Assembly (NCBI GenBank): GCA_009617715.1
Contig: VTFK01000091.1
Location: 930,001 to 994,000 of the forward strand
DNA length: 64,000 bases
Direction of reading: 5' to 3'
Origin: Plectrocnemia conspersa
Taxonomy: Eukaryota > Arthropoda > Insecta > Trichoptera > Polycentropodidae
Part shown: positions 47,301 through 59,300 of the stretch, one piece after another
Numbering within the stretch: position 1 is the first letter of the stretch
Layout: the number at the start of each line of letters is the position of its first letter
The notes under the pieces: generated by a model
The model's database searches: none
The model's input: only the letters and a program-made list of their open reading frames with translations
Told to the model about the DNA's origin: nothing
Made by a program: the position numbers and the translations under genes

Positions 47301-50300
47301 ATATTTTTTACAATTGTTTTAACAATAATTTTATGGCTCCTTCGGTTGTCAGTTCAAACATATTTGCATTATCACGTTAGTATTTTCTAATACTCAATTT
47401 TGTGATTAAAAAAAGTATTGAAAGACAATATTATTATTAACTATTTAGATTAAAAATTGTGAAGACTGTAAAAAAAGTAGTGTTAATTTTTTAGTGTCTA
47501 GAAAGTTCACGGTTATTTGGAAAATGTGATATTTTTTACTTTAATAACAATTTAGTTATTAATATTGAATATATTCTTAAATCTCAATATGTAGGAATAC
47601 TACTCATCCCGCTGATTAGTCAGTAGGCTTACCGATTATTAATACATGTCCTGACGATCATGTTTAATGAAACTATGTGTTAAATTGCTGCATGTTTTCA
47701 GTTGTACGCTTGCGGCGAAGGCACCGGAGGAAGACTCGGTTTGAATCATAGTAACAACGTATCGACACCGCTAGCAAATCCATATTTAACCCAGTACGTC
47801 ATTAAAAACATAGCTGTCCATTCGGGCGGTAAACACGCTTTAGTTTTGACTGCGGACGGCAAAGTGTTATCTTGGGGAGAAGGCGAAGATGGCCGTCTCG
47901 GTCATGGAGATAAAAAGTCTCTGTTGAAGCCGAAACTCATAGATGCGTTGGAATCGATGCGTATTGTAGCAATAGCGGCTGGATCGGCTCACAGCGCTGC
48001 TATAACAGCGACGGGACATTTGTACACTTGGGGCTTTGGCGGATACGGTCGTTTGGGTCACGGAGATCACGCTTCACAGCTCAATCCGAAGTTGGTCGAA
48101 GCTCTGACGAGTGAGCGCGTTATTCAAATAGCCTGCGGATCTAGGGATGCTCAGACTTTAGCGCTGACCGATCAGGGAAAAGTGTACTCTTGGGGCGACG
48201 GAGATTTCGGGAAACTTGGTATGATTTTATTATTGTTTCTTCTTGGATTGAAATCTGTTTAATGCTTGATATATATTAATGAATGTTCTTGTTTAAGGAC
48301 GTGGCGGCTCAGAAGGATGCTCATTACCACAGAATGTAGATAGACTCAACGGCATGGGAGTCATACAAATTGCTTGCGGTGCTCAATTCAGTCTTGCTCT
48401 TACATCTAAAGGAGAAGTGAGTGAATGTCTTTATTTATAAATTATGTTTTTCATAATACATATATTTATTTATAACATTTAGGTATGGACTTGGGGTAAA
48501 GGTGACTATTTCCGATTAGGTCACGGCACGGACACTCATATTAGACGGCCGGCTTTAGTGGAAGCACTCAGAGGTCGTCAAATCATTCATATCGCCGTCG
48601 GTGCTCTTCATTGCTTGGCGGCGACATCTGACGGACAGGTCTTTGCATGGGGCGATAACGATCACGGCCAGCAGGGCAACGGATGTACTGCTGTTAATAA
48701 GAGACCCAATCAAACCGTCGGATTGCCCTGTGCCGGCGGTATCTTGAGAGTAGCTGCCGGTTCGTCGCACAGCATAGCTTGGACTACTGCGAAAGCACCT
48801 TCTTCGGCGTCTCCGCAACATTTACCATTCGAAAAGTCAAGAGATGCGCTCGGCGCTCATAGTCTAGGTTTATACGAAGCTGAAGATGCAGCTTTAAAGC
48901 AAAATTCTTTGAAACCGTTGAAAGAAATACCGTCTCTAGCGCAACAGGTATTAGTTCTTGAACCATTGGGCTCTAGACAGCATGCGCTCTCTTTACTTCT
49001 GAGTGCCGCTCATATCCTTCAATCGCGCGCTATGATAGTCGAAGCTCTTCGTCCCCATTGCGTTCTTTCCGGAGAAACGGCCTTCGCATCGCCTCCCACG
49101 CCGGAAGTAGAAGAAGAACCGCCGCTGGAAGTTGCCCGCGAAGGAGGCGGAGAGGCACCAGCCGAGCGCCATAATCTCATAAACGTATGATTTAAAATTG
49201 TTTTAAAATATACACTAATGACATTGTACTGATCACATAAAAATTATAGAGCTGCGTCAGTAGTCCGTTGAGCGGATCTATGAGTTCCCGTCATTCTGCG
49301 AGGATGTCGGCTAGCGCTGTGTCCGTAGCGGCTGTCACCATGCCGAGTCCACCTCAAGATAAACCTCCTGTAAGCATTTAATTTTAACAGGTCTTCGTAT
49401 GTATTTGATTCAAGGCCATAAGTATTTTTTCTACACCCGTGTCTCGAAGCTTATGCTGTTCTACTCAGGGCGGCTCGTTCTTAGGATGCCATAAAGGTTA
49501 TAAATTATTTGAAATAACTTAGATTAAAAAGCTTTAAATATATAGTTATTATATATTTAAGGGTATCGACATATAGTAGATAGCACGGTAAATTGGGTGT
49601 GTAATTGAGGGACTAGAATTTTTTTGGGGGTCTACTATACATAATTCAATTATGAAGATCGATTTCTTACAAAATTCATAAAAAAAATATTTAGCTACAT
49701 TAGAACTTTGACTAGTTTGAAACTTTAAGTTTCCCAAAAAACTTCAAAATATTGTGTAGAACACAGATTGAGGACCATCGAAAAAGTAATTTAATTTAAA
49801 TACATTCAATTATGAAGATGGCACATAACATTTATTTTAAACACACCGCCTAATTTGATTATCACCTTTACTTTTAAAAAAACCTCAAGTTCATAGAACA
49901 CAGTTGGAGTTTATTTTGCGACACTCAATCTGTGGTTCTCAAACTCTCGATTTAAATTATATTTTTATATATATTACCTATATAAACATACAATATATTT
50001 TTTTTTTCCATTTTACTTGACATTTGATTAAAATATGTAACCAGGAATGATCATAGTTTAATTAAAAAATCTTGGGTCATAAGCTATGAAACTTAAATTA
50101 AAAATTTTGTGGATAGACAATGTTTATAATTTACAACTGCTAATGAATAACAGAGTATCATAAAAAATGTTAGGTTAAAAAAGCAGTTGATTTTATAAAT
50201 AAGTTAAAATTTTATTTTATTAATAATAATTGTACATATGTATATAAATAAACCTAAATATGAATAGTAATATTTTATATCTTTGAACCGAATTTTGACC

Positions 50301-53300
50301 AATAGAAGAGCGCAAAAAACAATTATCACTACTCAGAAGACAAAATTCACGTCAAAAGCAATAAAATCGTGCCGTCGCTGTTGCAGTAGGTACGCTCGAT
50401 AACGAGCGTTCATACTACGGCTTATAATAATATTACAAATTAAATAAGGAACATATGAAACATATAAACCGAATTTTTCCCAATAGGAGGGCGCAAAAAA
50501 CAATCATCCCTTCTCAGAAGTCAAAAATTCACGTCAAAAGCAATAAAATCGTGTTGGTGACGTCGCAGTGGAAACTCTCGGTAACGACTTTAATGCTTTT
50601 GACGTTTATTTTCCCCTGAGAGATGAGTTGGCTTAGTTTGTATTTTTGACTTGATCTAATAAAAGTTCTAAAACTATAAAATTAGTTTTAGAACTTTCAT
50701 TAGGTGAGGTATGGGTTTGAACAGAAAATGTACGTTTTGCAACTGTCAAATAGAGTTTAATAGACATTAGAAAAGGATATAATTTCACTACCACTATTCA
50801 TATTAAATTATATTTTCGCTAGTAGAAATATATATTTACTTTACGAATGAAATTACAGCTCACTGAAAAATAGAGGCGGCCATTTAATTGATATTATTAT
50901 TCATAATTAATGAAATACATCAAATGTTCGATTAATAAAAAAAATCCGAAGATATCCTTCAATTTATAGGTTTTTTAACTGTTAATTATATCGAAAGGAT
51001 CGACTGCTAAAGTCCAGAGACCGCCATTTAATTGATAATATTTTTCATAATTAATGAAATACATCAAATTTTCGATTAATAAAAAAAAATCCGAAAATAT
51101 CTTTAAATTTGGTTTTTGTTAATTTAAAACTGAAGTTGAATCACCCATTATATATTAAATCAAAATTAATTGAAATTATTTTAGTGACGCTTGTATCCAC
51201 AGCTGATGCCGAACGTTGTAGCACTCTAAAAGGTATAAATTCGGCTGGTCAAGATCGGTTGAATGCTCTAGTCGTACTTGCTATTCACAAGAAATCTAAC
51301 ATCTGATCATATGAAACAAAGAAGAGCATAAAACATAAAATACGTGTATACAGTAGTTACGTGACATTTGCACATGTCATTTTGACTGTCGTTCTATGTC
51401 AGCTGTGCTATTTTCAACTTTTGAATTGAAAGTTAAGCTGAACAACGACATACTGACGACAAATTGCGTGCTACTGAAATGTGTGATTGATCAATAGAGT
51501 TTGAATCTATCTCGGTCAGTGTTTCAGTGGTATAAAACATTTTTTATTTAATTTCTATTATTGTATAAAAAAGGTAGTGAGCTAAAAGTAATAATATGTC
51601 TTTAATTAAATTATAAATGGTTGCATTTCTCAAAAAAATCTCATAGCGACTAAATAGTTCAAGTATTTATTAAACTCTATTTTATATTTTTTCTGAATTT
51701 ATATGTTACTTATTCTCTTAGTCGTATCTGTCTTTATTAAAAACTTATTATGATTTGTCACTATATTATTTAATTTAAAAAAATAAAAATATTTTTTTGG
51801 CTCCTGGCCCCACCTGTTTCTATTGTCACAAGTGCCACTGGTTCTACTAGGTCATTTTTCAACATCCGCTATATATTACAGGTATCGTTAGATGACTTCA
51901 CTTCATTACTTGGAGAGACTGAAGCTCGCGGTTTCTTAGAGCTGTTACGTTTAGCTATATCAGGACGGATCGGTGCTTCCAATAGTGTCCCCGTTCTTAC
52001 TAGTGTATTATTAGGTATATATATTTTTTATACTTTACTTATAAGTTTATTAAAACTAATCAATTACTTGCCATTTTTAAGCTATGTCTTCCGGTAATGA
52101 AGCAGTGAGAGAAACTGTACGCGAGGCATGCGTTAGCGAATTGGAGCAAGCGGGTAATGCTTCACCGGCTCCACGTCCCGTTATGCAAGAGTCTCCGCAT
52201 CCGTATCCAGACGATTGCTCACTCAGTGGTAAGTAGTATATAAAAGTAAGTGTTGCAGTGATGTTTCTTTGTATCAGTTATGATTCAATATATATTTCAG
52301 GCGAAGTTAGAATACCTGGCGCTGTATCTTTGAGAATAGAATTCGACAGAATGTGTTCAACGGAGCGGCGTCACGATTCTCTCACGCTGATGGATTGTCA
52401 CGATCGAGTCTTAGCTTCTCGATCAGGACGAGATCCTCCCGATTGGGGGCCAGACATTACTGTTACAGGTACTGTACAATAATTTTCAAACCTAACCAAG
52501 TATTTATTTGATTAAATTTATATTAATCGACTTTCAGGCGATTGCGTTAGATGGCGATTCACTAGCGACACGTCTGTAAATGGATGGGGATGGAGATTTA
52601 CCGTTCATCCCATAATGGCCTTCCATAATTCTAACGTATGTTACTATTTTATTGCACTACTACATTCGGATTATCAACTCTAATTCTCTCCATTTAGGAC
52701 ATGGGATCCGATCGAAGAGTCTTATCGAATGCTTGCGTCGACTTGGCCATGAAATTACTAGTCACACCGTTACCTCCTGATCATCCGTTAACTCCCCGTT
52801 TATGCGCTGCGCTCAGCCACTGTCTACTTCTACCGTGTCTGAGTAAGTATTATATATTATAAAATATTTACGATTGAATCTACTTATTTATTATAATTTT
52901 AGGCGCAGTGCAACGAGCGTGGGCTGCAAAAAAATTAAAATTGCAATCGACTATCGGGTGCGCAATCGAGCTATCGCCGATTAGTCTCAAAGGAATACCA
53001 GCGGCTCTCATCAATCAATACGAATACGAAGAGCCTTTAGTGAGAGCCGGATCTCATTTGATGCATTCGCATTACTTCCGCGAAATGACCGCTTTGGCAT
53101 GTCAATTGCAAATCGATAGTATTGTGTGCATCGGTGCCGAGACTGCTCATTGGTCGTGGTTCCGTCGTTATTGCTTAGCTATGAGAACGGCCGATGCTTT
53201 AATTCAAAGGTAGTGTAAAATCCTACATAATTATTAATTACATTATTAATATTTTGTGTTGCTATAGGACAACATTACCGACGTCGTTTTGTTTGGAAGT

Positions 53301-56300
53301 CAGCAAGAGAGTCACTGAAATTGGGGCCACTACTGGCACTAATACTGCTATGTTAGACGGAGACGGATGCATGTGGGAAGATCACAGCGTCTTTACTAGA
53401 CAACACGACGAGCAATTGCTGCAGTGGCTCAATAAGTATGCTCCTTTGATGCAAGTTGTATTAATTAGAATTTTTTTAATGATGGATTATTGCTTTAGAC
53501 GACCTCAAGATTGGTCTGTGTGGTGGGGAGGCGGTGGTGGAGTCGTTTACGGCTGGGGGCATAATCACCGAGGACAATTAGGCGGAATCGAGAGCGCCAA
53601 AGTCAAGCTTCCGACTGTTTGTGAAGCGTTATCGGCGTTACGTCCGGCTCGATTGTTGGGAGGAGAGCAGACGCTCATGGCAGTGACGCACGATGGAAAA
53701 TTATACGCTACGGGTATTTTTTAAGCTTCGTAGCAATCACCATTGCCGATTTAATTTTTGATATGATTCTAGGATATGGAGCTGGCGGACGATTAGGCAT
53801 TGGCGGTACTGATTCAGTTCTAACACCGACTTTAGTCGAGTCTCTCCAGCATGTTTTCATAACAGAAGTAAGATTTGAATGATCTACAGTAGTCGATGCG
53901 TGATTTATTAATTATTTTATTTATTTTAGGTTGCTTGCAATTCTGGTGGCAAACATTGTCTAGCTCTATCTGCTGAAGGTGCTGTTTATAGTTGGGGCGA
54001 AGGCGAAGATGGAAAGCTCGGACATGGAAATAAATTGTAAGTATATTTGACGTTTTTTTAAATTTATTTATTTAATTAAATAAAATTAAGATCACCCTGT
54101 TAAATAATAATGTTTATTATATAAACATTCTGTTAAAATTCTATCCCTTTCTACTAATATTTTCATTATGGTGTGATTAAGAAGTGTTTAGTTTATTCTT
54201 AAAATATTTAGTTTTTTAGTTACAGTATTAACTATTCAATTAAGAAAACTTACAGCTTTGACAAATGGTGAACGGGTTTATTTTGGCCAATTAGGCCTTT
54301 GAATAAAAAATACCGGTCCTGTTCAATATTAAAAACTTATCTGCTTGACTTAACGTTCCTCACCATGCATTTGAATGAAGATAATGGTCTTTGTTTAAAG
54401 CAGGGGTTGCCAACCCGCGGGCCGCATGCGAACCCGCTTTTAAAAATTTTCTGGCTCGTGAGATTCATTATGCTTTTACAAAATATATTTATTTTATAAT
54501 GACCAATACACTATAGACAACTTTTCACTCCAAAACAATGTCTATAAATCTATTTTTTAACTTGTTCTGAATTCGACATGTTCTGTTTCGTCACAATTCA
54601 TATGCTCTATGATATAAAGGTTTTTGAAGACAACGTAATTGTTGAACCGCCATCTTGTTTCAAAATGGCAGTTAATCAAAAAATCTTTGTTAATAATTTT
54701 GCCATATAATTTAATCCTAATGCTAAATTAAATTATAAATACTTAATTTAAAACAATAATTAGCTTAAACTGATCTCAAAAACCAAACGACTCACCCAAT
54801 TTTTCAAGTGTCCAGTCTCGGGTGTTGCTGATACATTTTAGCCTTTTCTTTTTTAATTTTTTTTTAAAGTCACAGTTGCTCTTGTAAATAATTATTTTGT
54901 ATACATCTGATTCAAACCTTCATTTAAAAATATTAAAAAACACAAGATATTCACATTGTGATTATTTTACAGGCAATACGACAGACCTAAATTAATAGCT
55001 GCATTGGTCGGAGTCGAAGTAGTTCGCGTGGCTTGCGGTGGTGCTCATTCAGCCTGCATATCAGCTGCTGGACAACTTTACACCTGGGGAAAAGGCCGGT
55101 ACGGACGTCTCGGACATGGAGATTCCGACGATCAGCTCATCCCAAAATTGGTATTGTTTTATATTGTCATATCAAATTATAAATAAATAAATTATTGCTA
55201 TAAAAAAAATTAACTTATATAGGTGGACGCATTAGTAGGATATCGTGTAGTGGATGTGGCTTGCGGCTCCGGCGACGCTCAAACACTATGCATAACTGAC
55301 GATGACAACGTATGGTCATGGGGGGACGGAGACTATGGAAAATTAGGGCGCGGCGGATCGGATAATTGTAAGATTCCGCTGCGTATCGAATCACTGGCGG
55401 GCTTAGGAGTGTGCCGCGTGGAATGCGGATCTCAATTTTCGGTTGCGCTCACGAGATCCGGCTCAGTTTATACATGGTAGTCTTACTTTATTTGATGATA
55501 ATATTGTATTAATATTATCTTTTTATAATAATTATTTTATTGTGAAGGGGCAAAGGCGATTATCACCGACTCGGACACGGGAGTCCCGATCATGTGAGAA
55601 GACCTCGTAAAGTACACGCTCTTCAGGGGCACAGAATCGTCTCTATAGCTACAGGTGAGATTTTGATTTATTTGATTGCTATGAGTGATACTAATTGTTT
55701 TTAATTTATAGGTTCGTTACATTGTGTCGCTTGTAGTGATACTGGAGAAGTTTTCACTTGGGGTGATAATGATGAAGGACAGCTCGGAGATGGTACAACG
55801 GCGCCGGCTCAGAGACCGAGACCGGTTTTGGCTTTACAAGTGAATCATAATTTATCTTATAATATTTTTATATTGATCCATTGCTTAATGTTAAATTGTA
55901 TTATAGGGGAAAAAGATCAGTATGGTTGCTTGTGGTTCAGCTCACACTGTAGCATTGTGTCGAGAACAAGCTCGCGCCCCAAAAGCACCGGCTCCTCCTC
56001 CGTTAGAGCTTCATTTATTACATCAATTGCCGGCGTCTGCTCTTCATAATAGACTGGTTCGTATATATGTTATTATAAATATGCATCACTTCTCAAAATC
56101 ATAAAGAAGATATATCCGTAATTTACGTTTTAACGTCAAATTTAAAATATAATTTCGTAACTTTGTTAGTAGTAGTTGAAAGAAATCTTTTTGTCTGTTA
56201 CGTTCTGCAAATCACCGCGTATATTGACCGTAAAGTGTTAAAAATTATTTATATACATTTTTATTTTCTTGGTACGCGATTCAGTTTTATTGTAACTGAT

Positions 56301-59300
56301 ATTATTACGAATATATAATACGTGGCATATATTCATAAAAAAAATCTGTAAACATTGTCTTGAAAAAAATTTTTTATCTGAGTTTTGAACCTCTGAAATT
56401 TTACATATCGATTTTTGTCATCTATTTTCGTTAATATAATATTAGTACCGTCTTTGGCGAAAGCTCTAAAAAAATAAGTTACAGTAAATACGCAGTTTAA
56501 CTTGTGATTTTGTTATATGAAGTTGAAATGACGAAACGCACCAATTTATGCACACGGTATTCAATGTGTTAAGTAAAAAATTCAATATTGCTTATTCAAG
56601 ATTAGTTAAATAGTCATATCGGCTGACGGAAAATTACTTTGCACACCAGCGAATCAAAATATCTGCCTCTGAGTTAATATAAAAAAAAATTCACAAAAGC
56701 CGAATAATATATAAAAAATACGTAAAATAAATAAATGTAATTTAATAATAAAAAAGTATTAAAATATACTAATACAAAAAAGTAGTAAAATAAATCAAAG
56801 CAATCATTGATTTTTTTCTATAATTTGCTATAAATGCAATATAAAATAATAATAAATAAATAAAAACTGTAATAATAAAATTAACCCACTCCAAGATGTC
56901 TACTAACAAAAGTGTATAAATTTACTCACTACTCAAAGTATGCGTCTTACGGTGATATTTTTTAGTTATTTTATTGGAAATCTTCCATCATAACATGAGA
57001 GGCGTTAGCCTTATGCGTTACAACAGGGTCAACACAATTGACAAATATTATAGTAGTGAGATATCAGACAAATCAAATCTATTATTACAACTTATAATAA
57101 TTAATAAACGATTAGTTCGATTTTATTACTGTGTGAGATTAGGTAAATCTAGGAAAACCTAATCTGTGATGATCGATCAGAATTTAATAATCACTTATTC
57201 CGATCGCCTAGACATGATAGAAATTAAAAACTCCAGGGTCATAATACTGCTATGAAGATAGCTTAACCGAAATATTTAGAAAAATGTTTTGAAACTTAAG
57301 TTTAAATTAAAAATATAAATATGTACATATATTATTTTTGTAAATTATTTCAGGTGCTCCTTCATCAAGCGGCCGAAATATTAATTCCATTACTACCACT
57401 ACTCACACCAAAAACGATAGAAAAACTACGATCGCTACTGCCCTATCACGCCAAAGAAGCCGCTTTCAGAAAAATTATAATGTCGACAATGGTTCGTGAC
57501 AGACAACACGGGCCCGTCGTCGAATTGAGAAGATTCGGACGGCGGCCCCGATCGGGAGCTCAAGCTACAGCGCGTACCGTCTTCGGTCAAATGGTACAAC
57601 GACTACCACTACTGACGCAAGAGGCCCTCGCCTTACCGCACCGAGTCTGGAAAGTCAAGTTTGTCGGCGAAAGCGTCGACGATTGCGGCGGCGGATACAG
57701 CGAATCCATCGCGGAGATGTGCGAAGAGCTTCAAAATGGCACAGCACCGCTTTTGGTCAGAACGCCCAATGGAAGATCGGACTCCGGCGCCTCCAGGGAT
57801 TGCCTATTGCTCGATCCTTCGGCCAATTCCATTCTAAATCTAAACATGTTCAGATTTTTGGGCGTTTTAATGGGCATCGCCATAAGGACGGGTTCTCCGT
57901 TGGGTCTGCATTTAGCCGAAGGCGTTTGGAGGCAACTGGGCGGACAGCCTTTGAGACCGACCGACTTGGCGGAAGTAGATGCCGGATTTTTACCAGCTCT
58001 CCTGTGCATCAGAGACATGCCGCCCGATCATAATGTATGAATTATCAATGTATAAGATTGCGATCGAATCTAATTATTTTTTATCTTGCAGGAGTTTCAA
58101 TCGTTAGAGCTACCGTTTTCTACGCCTTCTGCGTCCGGTAAAGAGATTCCGTTGAGTCGGAGGTATCGACGCATCGGACCTGAAAACCGACACGAATACG
58201 TCAATTTAGCATTAAACTATAGGTGCGTATTTTCTTTTCTTCGACATTAGGAAGAATTTATTTTTAAATTAATTTATTATTTTATTTAGATAATATATAG
58301 ATAATTGTTTTTATACAAAACAAATTTAATCAAAACATACATACACAAATGTGTTTCTTTATTTTTCTGGCTAAATTTAAGGGGGCAAATGCCCCTATCT
58401 GCCCCCCCCCCCCTCAAATTACATCCCTGTTAAATTGTCTCTATTTCTAGTATTACATCTATGTACATCTTTATTTCTTATTAAATACTTATATTTACCC
58501 CCGGAGATTGAGTTGTACATTTTTAATTTTAATTTTATAATTTTTTCAAGTAGAAAAAGTTAATTTTTAATATGAAAAACTACAAAAAATGTACTTTTTA
58601 ATTTTTTGCGATACAGTACACCCCCCAATAACACGATAAATTGGGAACGTGCTATTTGGGTGCGTGTAGTTGGGGGACTAAAAAATACTCACAATTTTTT
58701 GCAATATGTATGTACGTATAAATCAGGCTCTTGTGATGAGATATTCTCCCTTTAGCTTGCTCACACATAAAGTAACGGGCACCCAAATAGCACGTCCCCA
58801 ATTTACCGTGTTATTGGGGGGTCTACCTTAGTTCTTTAATTTTTTAAATTTAGTGTGAAGCAATAAATGTAATTACAATGTTCCTTAAAATTATTTTTTA
58901 TCTGCAATGACTCCTAAATGTTTTATATTATTATCTAACATATCTTTATAATTATTTAAAATACATTATTTTTAAACCATATTTATATTATACTTAATTA
59001 ATTATTTAAGTTATCTGCAACTTCTTTAATAAATGTTTATTGAATGATTCAGACTTCACGAGTTTGATGAGCAAGCAGCTGCCGTAAGAGACGGTGCTTC
59101 GAGAGTTGTTCCAGCTCCGTTACTAGCATTATTCAGTGCTTCAGAACTAGAAGCACTGGTCTGCGGCTCACCAGACATACCGTTAAATGCCTTAAAATCT
59201 CTAGCAACTTATAAAGGTGAGACTATATTATTTTTAATATTTTTTTCGTATTGGTATAATTAAATGTTTTTAATCAAACTAGGAGTGGATTCAAACTCGC

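Larger units (their letters stand above)
45131..49184 (+). other. HERC2: HERC2 exons 44-47, second RCC1-like domain (RLD2)
   Basis: Exons: 45131-45392, 47702-48218, 48298-48416, 48483-49184. Blades start at [14 protein letters not shown] and include [63 protein letters not shown] and [15 protein letters not shown]. Exon 44 has a one-base gain: the frame hits TAA at 45359-45361, while the shifted frame reads [14 protein letters not shown] and splices in phase to [14 protein letters not shown]. The intron after exon 44 is 2.3 kb and full of transposons. Confidence 0.9.
49250..53435 (+). other. HERC2: HERC2 exons 48-55, linker between RLD2 and RLD3
   Basis: Exons: 49250-49369, 51882-52014, 52082-52228, 52301-52468, 52538-52635, 52698-52842, 52903-53209, 53268-53435. 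Family signatures: [61 protein letters not shown] and [17 protein letters not shown], ending QDEQ-like [10 protein letters not shown]. Phases agree throughout. Intron 48 (49370-51881) holds MITEs. Confidence 0.88.
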
